Shown one piece after another: positions 34,791 to 43,473 of a DNA stretch of 59,375 bases; positions within the stretch are counted from its first letter, which is position 1, and every line of letters starts with the position of its first letter. The stretch is from positions 1 to 59,375 of the forward strand of contig JAAZBB010000055.1 in assembly GCA_012514035.1 (NCBI GenBank). The letters run 5' to 3'. Under the pieces are notes generated by a model that made no database searches, was not told where the DNA came from, and saw only the letters and a list, made by a program, of their open reading frames with translations. The position numbers and the translations under genes were made by a program. This DNA comes from Lentisphaerota bacterium. Lineage in GTDB: Bacteria > Verrucomicrobiota > Kiritimatiellia > CAIQIC01 > Lenti-01.

Positions 34791-36716
34791 TCAGGTTTCA
34801 AAGTAGGTATAACCGCGCAAACCGTTTTCATAAGCATCGAGAATCTCCCGCCGCTCCGTCGCCGAAATGCGCTTCTGGCGCACGGCTTCCTCGGCCAGTT
34901 CGCGGAAGCGCGCCAGGAGGCCCTGCGGGTTGTATTCGACGTAGCTCAGCACATCCCCGACGCTGTCGCCGTCGAATTCCTGTTCGTAGGAGATTTCTCC
35001 GGCGTCATCCACATGGATGCTGGCGACGTTGGTGTCGCCGAACAAATTGTGCAGGTCGCCGAGCGTTTCCTGGTAGGCGCCGACCAGGAAGACGGCAAAG
35101 ATGTAGTCCTCGTCCTTGGCCACGGGATGAACGGGCAGGGCGCCGCGGTTGTCGGGCATGCTCACAAAATGATCGATTTTGCCGTCGCAGTCGCAGGTGA
35201 TGTCGGAAAGCACGGCCAGGCGGGTGGGTTTTTCGTTCAGGCGCTGGATGGGCATGACCGGAAAGAGCTGGTCGATGGCCCAGCTGTCGGGCAGCGACTG
35301 GAAGACGCTGAAGTTGCAGTAGTAGATGTCAGCCATCAGTTCCTCGAGGCCGCGCATGTCCTCGGGCACGAACCGCAACTTGGGCATCTCGGCCTTGATG
35401 CGCGTCAGGATGTGCCAGAACAGGCGGTCGGCGGCGGCATGCTGGCGGAGAGTGATGTCGCCGTGCTTGAAAGCCTTCTGGATTTCTTCGCGGTAGAAAA
35501 TGGCGTCGTTGTAGTACTCCCCGAGGTTGCGGGTGCGCAAATTCGCCGCCACCTCCATGAGGTTGCGGATGGGCTCGGGAATCGGCTTGGGCAGCGCTTT
35601 CGGCGCCTCAGGCACTTCGATCGCGCGCGTGCTGAGCACGTTGACCAGCAGGACCGAATAGTAGCCGACCAGGGCGCGGCCGGATTCGCTGACGAGCACC
35701 GGATGCGGCACGCCGGCCTTGTCGCAGATGTCCATCACGCCTTCCACGACGTCGGCCGCGTATTCAGCCGCATCGTAGTTCGCGCTGCTGGCGCAGTTGC
35801 AGCGGGAGCCGTCATAGTCGATGGCCAGCCCGCCGCCGATGTCCAGGATGCCCATCTTCGCGCCTTCCTTCACCAGGCTGGCGTAGTACTGAGCCGCCTC
35901 CCGGACGGCTTCGCGGATTTCCCGGATGTTGGGCACCTGCGAGCCGAGGTGGTAGTGCACCAGCTCGAGGCAGTCGAGCATCCCGAGCTCCCGCAACCGG
36001 TCGGCCGCCGCAATCACCTGAGGCGGCGTCAGCCCGAACACGCTGCCCTCTCCCCCCGACTCCGCCCACTTGCCGCCGACCGAGCTGGCCAGCTTGACGC
36101 GGATTCCGATGCGCGGCCGGATGTTCAGCTTGGCCGCGCGGTCCAGCAGCAGGTCCAGCTCCCCCGGCATCTCCAGGACGAGAATCGTTTGCAGCCCCAT
36201 CTTCAATGAGGACAGCGCCAGGTCGATGAATTCCGCGTCCTTGTAGCCGTTGCAGATGATGTAGGCCTCGGGATCATGCAGGTAGGCCAGCGCGGCGATC
36301 AGTTCCGCTTTCGAGCCCGCTTCCAGGCCGTGGTGGAACGGGGCTCCGAACTTCACCACGTCCGCCAGCGCCTGCTGCTGCTGGTTCACCTTGATGGGAT
36401 AAACGCCGCGGTAGAGCCCACCGTATCCGGAATCGGCAATCGCCTTCGCGAAGGCCTCGTGGATCACGCGAATGCGCGCCGCCAGCAGGTCGCCGAACCG
36501 CAGCAACACCGGCAGGCTGAATCCCCGCTGGTACAGGCCCTGCACAATGTCGCGGAACTTCACGCTCACCGGGCCGGTGCTGTTCTTCAGCCGCACCGCC
36601 GCGAATCCGTCCTCCGTCACGTGGAAATATCCGTTGCCCCAGGCTTCCACGCCGTACAATTCGCTACTGCGCACGTGGTCCCAGCCATCCAATGCTTCTG
36701 TCAATCCGCGCGACAT
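34791..36716 (-). CDS. speA: Biosynthetic arginine decarboxylase
   Basis: 641 residues, the usual length. PLP enzyme turning arginine into agmatine. Evidence: YPIKVNQQQQALADV (PLP lysine), GLEAGSKAELIAALAY, GSQVPNIREIREAVRE, LDIGGGLAIDYDGS, and the C-terminal CDCDGKIDHFV and AVFLVGAYQETLGDLHNLFGDTN. First gene of the polyamine operon, divergent from the coiled-coil membrane protein at 36900. Confidence 0.96.
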   Translation of the reverse strand: MSRGLTEALDGWDHVRSSELYGVEAWGNGYFHVTEDGFAAVRLKNSTGPVSVKFRDIVQGLYQRGFSLPVLLRFGDLLAARIRVIHEAFAKAIADSGYGGLYRGVYPIKVNQQQQALADVVKFGAPFHHGLEAGSKAELIAALAYLHDPEAYIICNGYKDAEFIDLALSSLKMGLQTILVLEMPGELDLLLDRAAKLNIRPRIGIRVKLASSVGGKWAESGGEGSVFGLTPPQVIAAADRLRELGMLDCLELVHYHLGSQVPNIREIREAVREAAQYYASLVKEGAKMGILDIGGGLAIDYDGSRCNCASSANYDAAEYAADVVEGVMDICDKAGVPHPVLVSESGRALVGYYSVLLVNVLSTRAIEVPEAPKALPKPIPEPIRNLMEVAANLRTRNLGEYYNDAIFYREEIQKAFKHGDITLRQHAAADRLFWHILTRIKAEMPKLRFVPEDMRGLEELMADIYYCNFSVFQSLPDSWAIDQLFPVMPIQRLNEKPTRLAVLSDITCDCDGKIDHFVSMPDNRGALPVHPVAKDEDYIFAVFLVGAYQETLGDLHNLFGDTNVASIHVDDAGEISYEQEFDGDSVGDVLSYVEYNPQGLLARFRELAEEAVRQKRISATERREILDAYENGLRGYTYFET

Positions 36717-36899
36717 TTCAACCTGTTCTGCTCCGCTTCATCCGCCACTTCCGGGCCTGCCCTGACTTCCATTCCGGCGAAAAAGTGCGCCAAAGATTCT
36801 TCCAACGCAATAGCAAACCGCCCGGCCCGCGCATTTTTTCCAGATCCGCCCCCGCCCCGCCGCTTTTGGGGTTGCGGGGGGCAACGCAACCGGCATACC

Positions 36900-38051
36900 A
36901 TGACGGCCATGAATGACTCTCCGGAGGACGCCGCCATGACCGATCCCATCCCTGAAAAGCCTGAACACGATGTCCTGCCCCCCGAGCCCGGAGGTGCACT
37001 CTCCGTTCCCCCGCCCGTGCCGCAAAAACAGCCCGGCTTCCTGCGCCGGCTGTTCATGTCCCGCCGGAAGCAGCAGGCGCTGGCCATGCAAAACGGCTAT
37101 CTCGAAATGGTCGACCTCATCCGCGCCATTCGCAGCCACCTCGACCGGCAGGAAACCGTCCAGACCACCGTTCTGAACATGCTGGCCAAGGTGCCCGACG
37201 CCATGGACCGCCAGCACGAGGTCATGACGATGTTCAAGCAGCAGTTGGAAAGCGGCATGGAGAACAACCGCCGGCTCACCGACAGCATGGGCAACCTGAA
37301 CAACACGCTGGCTTCGATTGACGAATCCCAGCGGGCCTCTTCGCGCACCATCACCGACCTGATCGGCCGCTCGCGCGAATCAGAACAACTGCTGCGCGAA
37401 GTCATGCGCCGCTCCGAACGGCGAATGACCGGCCTGCTCGTGCTCTTCTTCCTGCTGGTGGCCGGCCTGGGCTGGTTTTTCTATCGGTCCGCCAACCAGA
37501 AAGAGTTTATCCCCGCCCGGACTCCAAAACCAGACGCCGCGGCCCCCGCAGTAATAACAAAGGCCGCTGAGCCTCAAAAGGCCGTTGCGCCTCAAAAAGA
37601 CGTCAAAAAAGCAGAAATTGAAGCCACAAAAGGCGAAAAAACTCCCGAAGCAAAGGTTGAATCCGAAAAAACGGCAGAAACAGCCGTCAAAGCTGCCTCC
37701 GATGCAGAAAAAAAGGCCAGCGAGCAGGTCACCGAGCCCAAAAAAGCCGAAAAGACCGAAATGGAGGCTAAAAAAGAGGAAAAAGCGCCTGCCGCGGACG
37801 TAAAAGAAGAGAAAAAGGCCGAAAAAACGGCCAAAAAAGGAAAATCTGCGGAAAAAACCAAGGAAAAAGCAAAACCGACTGCCAAAGCCGGAGAAAAGGC
37901 CGCAGAAGCCACTCCGCCTGTTGCTTCGGATGATGCTCCCGCCGTTGGGCAGCCGGATTTGACGCTGGACCAGATCAAGCAGGTGGTCGGCGAGATCGGG
38001 GAGACCTCTTCGCCGGTGCCGCCCGAACAGTCTCCCGTGTCCCGCCCATGA
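36900..38051 (+). CDS. Single-span membrane protein with coiled coil and Lys/Ala/Glu-rich tail
   Basis: 383 residues. A proline-rich cytoplasmic start is followed by a basic stretch (FLRRLFMSRRKQQ) and a long coiled coil (~65-165, including MDRQHEVMTMFKQQLES and QLLREVMRRSERRM). One membrane helix (TGLLVLFFLLVAGLGWFFY) leads to a TolA-like tail of KAEKTEAK-type sequence (~205-345), whose A-rich codons differ from the GC-rich surroundings. A short end (LTLDQIKQVVGEIGE) follows. The layout suggests an envelope-spanning or scaffold protein. The promoter-like TTGCGG-17-CATACC ends on the ATG. It overlaps the next gene by ATGA. Confidence 0.7.
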   Translation: MTAMNDSPEDAAMTDPIPEKPEHDVLPPEPGGALSVPPPVPQKQPGFLRRLFMSRRKQQALAMQNGYLEMVDLIRAIRSHLDRQETVQTTVLNMLAKVPDAMDRQHEVMTMFKQQLESGMENNRRLTDSMGNLNNTLASIDESQRASSRTITDLIGRSRESEQLLREVMRRSERRMTGLLVLFFLLVAGLGWFFYRSANQKEFIPARTPKPDAAAPAVITKAAEPQKAVAPQKDVKKAEIEATKGEKTPEAKVESEKTAETAVKAASDAEKKASEQVTEPKKAEKTEMEAKKEEKAPAADVKEEKKAEKTAKKGKSAEKTKEKAKPTAKAGEKAAEATPPVASDDAPAVGQPDLTLDQIKQVVGEIGETSSPVPPEQSPVSRP

Positions 38052-39055
38052 CCGCGCCCAATATACCGGAGGAAGACCTCTCCGTCTTCTTTTACGAGGC
38101 GTTTGCCGAGGAGGCCGAGCGCCTTTCCCATTATGCCGCCGAGGCCGGCTTGCGCATCGGTCACACCTCCCAGACCATCCAGGAGGCCGGGCACCACGCG
38201 CCGCCTGCCGCCATCATCAGCCTGCGCACCCAATCCATTTTGCCTCGGGAGTGGGCGGCGCGGCTGGGTGGAATTCTCAGCCGCTCCACCGGCTACGACC
38301 ATCTTCTCGCTTACCGCGAGGCCAACGGCAGCGCCTGTCCGCCGCTCGGCTATCTGCCCCTGTACTGCGTCCGGGCCGTCGCCGAACAAGCCCTGCTGCT
38401 CTGGACCGCCCTGCTCCGCTACCTGCCCCGCCAACTCGCCCAGTTCGATTCGTTCCGGCGCGACCACCTGTCTGGACGGGAAAATCCCGGAAAAATCATG
38501 GCCCTCTTTGGCGTGGGCAACATCGGCTATGAAATCTGGCGCATCGCCAGTGCGCTAGGCCTCATTGTGCACGGCGTGGACCCGGTCCGGCGCCATGCCG
38601 ACGTGGCCTACACCACGCCCGAGGCCGCCCTGGCCGATGCCGACATCATCGTCTGCGCCATGAATCTCACCCCGACCAACCGCGGCTACTTCACCGCCGA
38701 ACGCCTGGCCCAGGCCCGACGCCAGCCCATCCTGGTCAACATCGCCCGTGGCGAATTCACCCCCGCGGCCGTGCTCGAACAAGCGCTCGCCAGCGGTCTC
38801 CTCGCCGGCGTCGCCCTCGATGTGTACAACGAGGAATCCACCCTCGCCCCCGCCCTGCGCGCCGGCAACCCCGCCGCCCTCACCGATGACAACCACGCCC
38901 TCCTGCGGCTCCGCGGCCGGCCCGACGTGCTGCTGACCCCGCACAATGCCTTCAACACCCGCGAGGCGGTCGAACGCAAGTCTGAACAGTCCATCCGCAC
39001 GCTTCTGCACTTCCGGAAAACCTGCCAGTTCCTCTGGCCCGTTCCAGCGGAATAG
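38048..39055 (+). CDS. D-isomer specific 2-hydroxyacid dehydrogenase
   Basis: 335 residues. The NAD-binding motif is LFGVGNIGYEIWRIASALG. The catalytic Arg is in LVNIARGEF, the Glu in VALDVYNEES and the His in LTPHNAFNTREAVE. The family includes D-lactate, glycerate and erythronate dehydrogenases; substrate unknown. It is translationally coupled to the coiled-coil membrane protein, an unusual pairing. It ends nine bases before the RAYT transposon. Confidence 0.85.
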   Translation: MTAPNIPEEDLSVFFYEAFAEEAERLSHYAAEAGLRIGHTSQTIQEAGHHAPPAAIISLRTQSILPREWAARLGGILSRSTGYDHLLAYREANGSACPPLGYLPLYCVRAVAEQALLLWTALLRYLPRQLAQFDSFRRDHLSGRENPGKIMALFGVGNIGYEIWRIASALGLIVHGVDPVRRHADVAYTTPEAALADADIIVCAMNLTPTNRGYFTAERLAQARRQPILVNIARGEFTPAAVLEQALASGLLAGVALDVYNEESTLAPALRAGNPAALTDDNHALLRLRGRPDVLLTPHNAFNTREAVERKSEQSIRTLLHFRKTCQFLWPVPAE

Positions 39056-39063
39056 CCCAGCTT

Positions 39064-40120
39064 GGGGTCAGCCCTTAAATCTTAAATCAAGTGCCTTGCG
39101 CCACCGCGCGGCTTCGGGTTTTTCCAATGCGCCGCGAATCATTAAACTGACCCCTGCACCGGTACTCACGCGAACCCGGGGCGCAATTTCTCGCTGGGTC
39201 AAGCCCGCGTATTTCTGCAATGCCCACGCCATGAATCCTCGCACGGTTCCACCTGTCTTGCGGACTTTGATGAGCGCCCAGCTCTCGCCCACAATCTCCC
39301 TGACAGCGGTCTCGACCTCCTTGACATCTTTCGGGGTGCGCAGTTGGCGAAACGACACGTCTTCGCGTTTCAGGGATGCCGTCGCCTGCCGTTCATGCTG
39401 GCTCTTGATGGATTCGATGAAGCGGGCCGACCCCACTGCGATTCCGCGTTCCTTCATGAGGTGAACAAACTCATCGTCTGTCTGCGCCAATCCTGATTCG
39501 ACGTAACGGGCATAGATGCACGGACTGCCACCGCGGACGTCTTCCAGCATGGCCAACACCGGACCGGTGGTCAGCCACCCGGATGGTTTGATCTTGCCGA
39601 TATATTCCCAAAAGCTGCTCCAACGATATCCGCGCAGAGAAGCCAGGCGGATTGCCATCGGCTTGAGCCGCATGTCCTCCACCTGAACCGGATTCAGGTG
39701 AATGTAGCGGCTCAATTTCAGCAGATACTCATTGCCCTCCACAAGCTGTGCGGAATACCGCCCTTGCATCAAGTGTCCAACCCGGTGATGCCGGCGGTTG
39801 AAATACACAGTATACCCCGTCAGCAGACTGCCCATGAACCGATCGAGATTGCCAAGCGGCGTCTCAACCAGAAGATGAATATGGTTGGGCATCAGGCAAT
39901 ACAGATACACACGCACTTGGTGGGAAATGGCACTTTTTGCCAGACGCTCCAGAAACCGATCCCGGTCCCGGTCGTCTCGAAAAATAACCTGCCGCTCATT
40001 CCCCCGGCTGGTCACATGATAAATTCCGCCTGCCATCATGACTCTGGGTTTTCGGGCCATGATGAAACCAAAGCATACAGATTGGATTTCGCCAATGCTT
40101 AATTCTTAAGGGCTGACCCC
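39064..40120. mobile_element. Complete RAYT (REP-associated tyrosine transposase) element
   Basis: 1,057 bp with inverted ends GGGGTCAGCCCTTAA (39064-39078) and TTAAGGGCTGACCCC (40106-40120) enclosing one transposase gene. The same ends form the solo 59-bp palindrome at 3992-4050. Both element copies sit at the 3' end of a chromosomal gene and contain or touch its stop codon. Confidence 0.88.
39068..40060 (-). CDS. REP-associated tyrosine (Y1/HUH, IS200-like) transposase
   Basis: 330 residues. The Y1 domain starts with RVMMAGGIYHVTSRGNERQVIF. The HUH metal motif is LMPNHIHLLVET and the catalytic tyrosine is in LLKLSRYIHLNPV. A C-terminal helix-turn-helix (AGLTQREIAPRVRVS) may bind the palindromic ends. 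It nicks and joins single-stranded DNA at short palindromes. The gene is intact, and its own stop (TGA) lies inside the left terminal repeat. Confidence 0.93.
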   Translation of the reverse strand: MARKPRVMMAGGIYHVTSRGNERQVIFRDDRDRDRFLERLAKSAISHQVRVYLYCLMPNHIHLLVETPLGNLDRFMGSLLTGYTVYFNRRHHRVGHLMQGRYSAQLVEGNEYLLKLSRYIHLNPVQVEDMRLKPMAIRLASLRGYRWSSFWEYIGKIKPSGWLTTGPVLAMLEDVRGGSPCIYARYVESGLAQTDDEFVHLMKERGIAVGSARFIESIKSQHERQATASLKREDVSFRQLRTPKDVKEVETAVREIVGESWALIKVRKTGGTVRGFMAWALQKYAGLTQREIAPRVRVSTGAGVSLMIRGALEKPEAARWRKALDLRFKG

Positions 40121-40968
40121 GATGTTTTTTCGCAGATGACGGCGGACAGGCGGGCGGCGGATTGAGGGGCCCGGGGTCCGGGGCGCAGCAGATACTCTTC
40201 GGTCAGGATGCGGATTTGTTCCCGGCGAAAACCCAAACGCTCCCAGTCGGACAACAAGGCGCCCCGGCGCTCGTCATCCACCGGACCCGCTTGAACATCC
40301 ACAATCAACCCGGGGTTGCGCCGGATCAGGGTTTCGCGCGAAATCCGGGGCCAGCCGCCCGGGACATCGGAGAATATGTTTTGCCCCCCCGCCCGGGTCA
40401 CGAGTTCGTCCAGAAAGGTGCCGCCCCCGCAGGTCATCAGCCCGGAGAAATCCCCCGGGGCGTGGTTCAAAGCCAGAAAGACCGGGACCGGGCCGCAGGC
40501 CGGAAGGTCGGCGAACTCCGCTTCCATCCGGGCCAGCAATGCCTGCCCCGCATTCTCCACGCCCAGAACGGCCGCCAGGCCGGTGATGGCCGCGCGAACA
40601 TCCTTCAGCGTCTCGAGGGGGAAGGTGTGGAACGCGATGCCGTACGCCTGTGCAAAACCGGCCAAGGCTTCGGATTGCCCCTGTGCGAGGATCATCTCCG
40701 GCGCCAGCGCCAGAATCCGCTCCCGGTTCGGGGAGAGCACGCCCCCGATGCGGGGTTTTGCCGCGGCTTCGGGCGGCCAGTCGGTGAAGTCGCTGACTCC
40801 CGCCACGCGCCCTCCGCAGCCCAGGGCAAAGACGATTTCGGCCACGGCGGGAGACGCGCAAATCACGCAGCCGGGATTGGAGACGTATCCGGCTTCTTCA
40901 CCGCGGGCGCCGGCGGCGCCGCCCATCACCAGGACGGCGGCGGCAATCCACGTCAATCCACGACGCAT
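40099..40968 (-). CDS. Periplasmic binding protein of BtuF/FepB type (corrinoid or siderophore)
   Basis: 289 residues from MRRGLTWIAAAVLVMGGAAGARG, a signal peptide. The core matches the helical-backbone substrate-binding fold: SPAVAEIVFALGCGGRVAGVSDFTDWP, RILALAPEMILAQGQ and GGGTFLDELVTRAGGQNIF. No permease or ATPase is nearby, so its transporter is elsewhere. It overlaps the end of rlmI by 16 bases. The last residues (SGSALKN) and the TAA are encoded by the right end of the RAYT element, so insertion has reshaped the C-terminus. Confidence 0.85.
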   Translation of the reverse strand: MRRGLTWIAAAVLVMGGAAGARGEEAGYVSNPGCVICASPAVAEIVFALGCGGRVAGVSDFTDWPPEAAAKPRIGGVLSPNRERILALAPEMILAQGQSEALAGFAQAYGIAFHTFPLETLKDVRAAITGLAAVLGVENAGQALLARMEAEFADLPACGPVPVFLALNHAPGDFSGLMTCGGGTFLDELVTRAGGQNIFSDVPGGWPRISRETLIRRNPGLIVDVQAGPVDDERRGALLSDWERLGFRREQIRILTEEYLLRPGPRAPQSAARLSAVICEKTSGSALKN

Positions 40969-42188
40969 ATCAACCCCTTGAGATATTCGCATTCCGGCGC
41001 TTCGAGGGGAACCGGGTGATCCGGGGGCTGGCCAAGCATTTCCAGAATGCGCACGCGCCGGCCGGAATCGTGCGCGGCCCAGCCAACCGTCTTGCGGAAT
41101 TGGTTCATGTCCACCAGTCCCGAGCACGAAAACGTGGCCAGGATTCCACCGGGGCGGAGCAACTTGATCGCCAGCAGGTTCACGTCCTTGTAGGCGCGCA
41201 ATCCCTTTTCCAGCCCGTCGCGGCGCGTCACCATGCGGGGCGGATCCAGGATGATCAAATCCCAGGCTTCCCGGCGGTCGCGCGCGAGGCGCAGACGGCG
41301 AGGCACATCGGCCACTTCATAGACCGCCGGCACGCCGGAGGGATTCAGTTCATGGTGCCGCCGCGCCTGGACCAGCGCGGCCTCGGACGAATCCCAACCC
41401 GTGATTTTCGTCGCGCCGGCATGCGCCGCGCAGACCTCGAACGCCCCGGTGTAGCAGTAGGCGCTCAGCACGTCTCGTCCCCGGGCATAGGCGGCCACCT
41501 TGCGCCGGTTGTCGCGCTGATCCAGGTAGAATCCCGTCTTCTGCCCGCCTGTCAACCCCACTTCGAACGAATACCCGTTTTCTTGAATGACCACCCGCTC
41601 CGGCGCGGGATCGCCCCCCAGATCATTCGTCAGACCTTCGCGCTGGATGGCATCTGAATCCGCACGCACCGTCACGGCGTCCGCCCCGGCCTCCCGTTTC
41701 AATTCATCGATCACGGCGGGCAGCCAGGGCTCCCAGACCTTGCTGCCGACCTGGAGGGCGACCACCCCGGCGTACTGATCCGCCACGAGTCCCGACAGGC
41801 CGTCCGCCTCGGAAAACACCAGGCGAACCGCGTTCGTATCACGCCACTCGTTGGGCGGTCCGAACAGCCGGTGCCGCAGGGCCACGGCACGCCGGACGGC
41901 GCCCCGGAAAAACGCCTCATCCATGGCCTGCCGGGGATCCTGCGTGAACATCCGCACGCTCATGTCGGCCGCGGGATGCCACAGCCCCCGCCCCAGCCAT
42001 TCGCCTTCGGCATCAAAAACATCGGCGGAAATCCCCGCCTCCCCGCCCCCGTCCACCTCCTCGATCGCCCCGGAAAAGACCCAGGCGCTGCCGCGCAGGA
42101 GCGGTTTTTCACGGCCCGGTTTCAGCCGCACGCGAATTTTCGTCTCGGGAAAGTCGGCTTCAACTTGCTTTGCCTCGGTCATATTCAT
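40953..42188 (-). CDS. rlmI: RlmI-like 23S rRNA (cytosine-5) methyltransferase
   Basis: 411 residues. An N-terminal PUA domain (LKPGREKPLLRGSAWVFSGAIEEV) is followed by an EEHEE-like domain (LFGPPNEWRDTNAVRLVFSE) and a Rossmann methyltransferase with VLSAYCYTGAFEVCAAHAG and motif IV DPPRM. LATFSCSGLVDMNQF carries the conserved cysteine near the end. It modifies a cytosine of 23S rRNA in the family prototype. Divergent from the DUF1015 gene, with 52 bases between starts. Confidence 0.88.
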   Translation of the reverse strand: MNMTEAKQVEADFPETKIRVRLKPGREKPLLRGSAWVFSGAIEEVDGGGEAGISADVFDAEGEWLGRGLWHPAADMSVRMFTQDPRQAMDEAFFRGAVRRAVALRHRLFGPPNEWRDTNAVRLVFSEADGLSGLVADQYAGVVALQVGSKVWEPWLPAVIDELKREAGADAVTVRADSDAIQREGLTNDLGGDPAPERVVIQENGYSFEVGLTGGQKTGFYLDQRDNRRKVAAYARGRDVLSAYCYTGAFEVCAAHAGATKITGWDSSEAALVQARRHHELNPSGVPAVYEVADVPRRLRLARDRREAWDLIILDPPRMVTRRDGLEKGLRAYKDVNLLAIKLLRPGGILATFSCSGLVDMNQFRKTVGWAAHDSGRRVRILEMLGQPPDHPVPLEAPECEYLKGLICVVD

Positions 42189-42240
42189 AAGATTGTCGGA
42201 GCATCGCTCGGATTGGTCAAACTAGAAAAGAGGTTCCTGA

Positions 42241-43467
42241 ATGCGCATTCATGCTTTCCACGCCTTGCGGCCCCGCCCCGACCTCGTGGCCCGGATCGCC
42301 GCTCCGCCCTATGACACCGTCGACACCGCCGAGGCCGCCCAATTGGCCGACGGCAATCCCATGTCGTTCTTGCACATCAACCATTCGGAGATCGATCTGC
42401 CCTCCGGAACGCATCCCTACGCCGATGAAGTCTATGCCAAGGCTGCGGAAAACGTTGCGCAGTTCAAGCAGAACGGCTGGCTCGTCCGCGAAGACCGGCC
42501 CCTGGTGTTTCTTTATGCCCAGACCATGGGGGCCCACACCCAAACCGGTCTGGTCTGCTGCGCCCATATCGACGACTACATCCAGGACGTCATCAAAAAG
42601 CACGAATTCACGCGCAAGGACAAGGAAGACGACCGCACGAAGCACACGGCGACCATCAACGCCAACATCGGCCCCGTCTTCATCGCCTACCGCGACGTGG
42701 ACGCCATCCGCCAGGTGCTCGCGCCAATTCCGGGGCAGACCGCTCCGCTCTACGACTTCGTGGACGAACTTCAGGTGCGCCACCAGGTCTGGCCCGTGGA
42801 CAACACCGCGGAAGTCGAAAAACTCTTCGCGGAACACGTGCCCGTCAGCTACATCGCCGACGGCCATCATCGCAGTGCCTCCGCCGTGCGCGTCGGCGCC
42901 GAGCGCCGCGCCGCCAACCCGAATCATACGGGCAACGAGGAATACAACTGGTTCCTCGCCGTCATTTTCCCGGCCTCGGAACTGCAGATCCTGCCCTACA
43001 ACCGCGCGGTCAAGAACCTCAACGGCCTCTCCCCCGAGGAATTCCTCAAGGAAATCCGCGCGATCTTCACCGTGACCGAAGAGGCTGATCCGAGCCCGAA
43101 GTCTCCGTGCAACATCAGCATGTATTTCGGCCGGAAGTGGTACGGCCTGAGCTGGCCGGAAGTCAAATCCACGAATCCCGTGGACAAGCTCGATGTCAGC
43201 ACACTCCAAAACGGCGTGCTGCATCCGCTGCTGGGCATTGACGATCCCCGCACCAGCGAACGCATCCAGTTCGTTGGCGGCATCCGCGGCACCCGGGAAC
43301 TCGTCCGCCTCGTGGATGAAAAGGGTTTCGCCGTCGCCTTTTCCATGTATCCGACCACTGTCAACCAGTTGATGGCCATCGCCGATGCCGGCCAAATCAT
43401 GCCGCCGAAGAGCACCTGGTTTGAGCCCAAGCTGCGCACCGGCCTGCTCTCGCACGAACTGGACTGA
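42241..43467 (+). CDS. DUF1015 family protein
   Basis: 408 residues. The family hallmarks are visible: VARIAAPPYDTVDTAEA at the N-terminus, VCCAHIDDYIQDVIKKHEFTRKDKEDDRTKH, YIADGHHRSASAVRVG and ILPYNRAVKNLNGLS. Some members are reported to phosphorylate free serine; I cannot tell from sequence whether this one does. It is the first gene of a run with lipA (six-base gap), GT28 and an acyltransferase, all on the same strand. Confidence 0.9.
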   Translation: MRIHAFHALRPRPDLVARIAAPPYDTVDTAEAAQLADGNPMSFLHINHSEIDLPSGTHPYADEVYAKAAENVAQFKQNGWLVREDRPLVFLYAQTMGAHTQTGLVCCAHIDDYIQDVIKKHEFTRKDKEDDRTKHTATINANIGPVFIAYRDVDAIRQVLAPIPGQTAPLYDFVDELQVRHQVWPVDNTAEVEKLFAEHVPVSYIADGHHRSASAVRVGAERRAANPNHTGNEEYNWFLAVIFPASELQILPYNRAVKNLNGLSPEEFLKEIRAIFTVTEEADPSPKSPCNISMYFGRKWYGLSWPEVKSTNPVDKLDVSTLQNGVLHPLLGIDDPRTSERIQFVGGIRGTRELVRLVDEKGFAVAFSMYPTTVNQLMAIADAGQIMPPKSTWFEPKLRTGLLSHELD

Positions 43468-43473
43468 GCCTCC

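Noticed and set aside
33867-36209. 780-codon plus-strand frame across the polyamine genes
   Set aside because: Antisense to clear speA/speB reading frames; a GC-rich third-position artefact.
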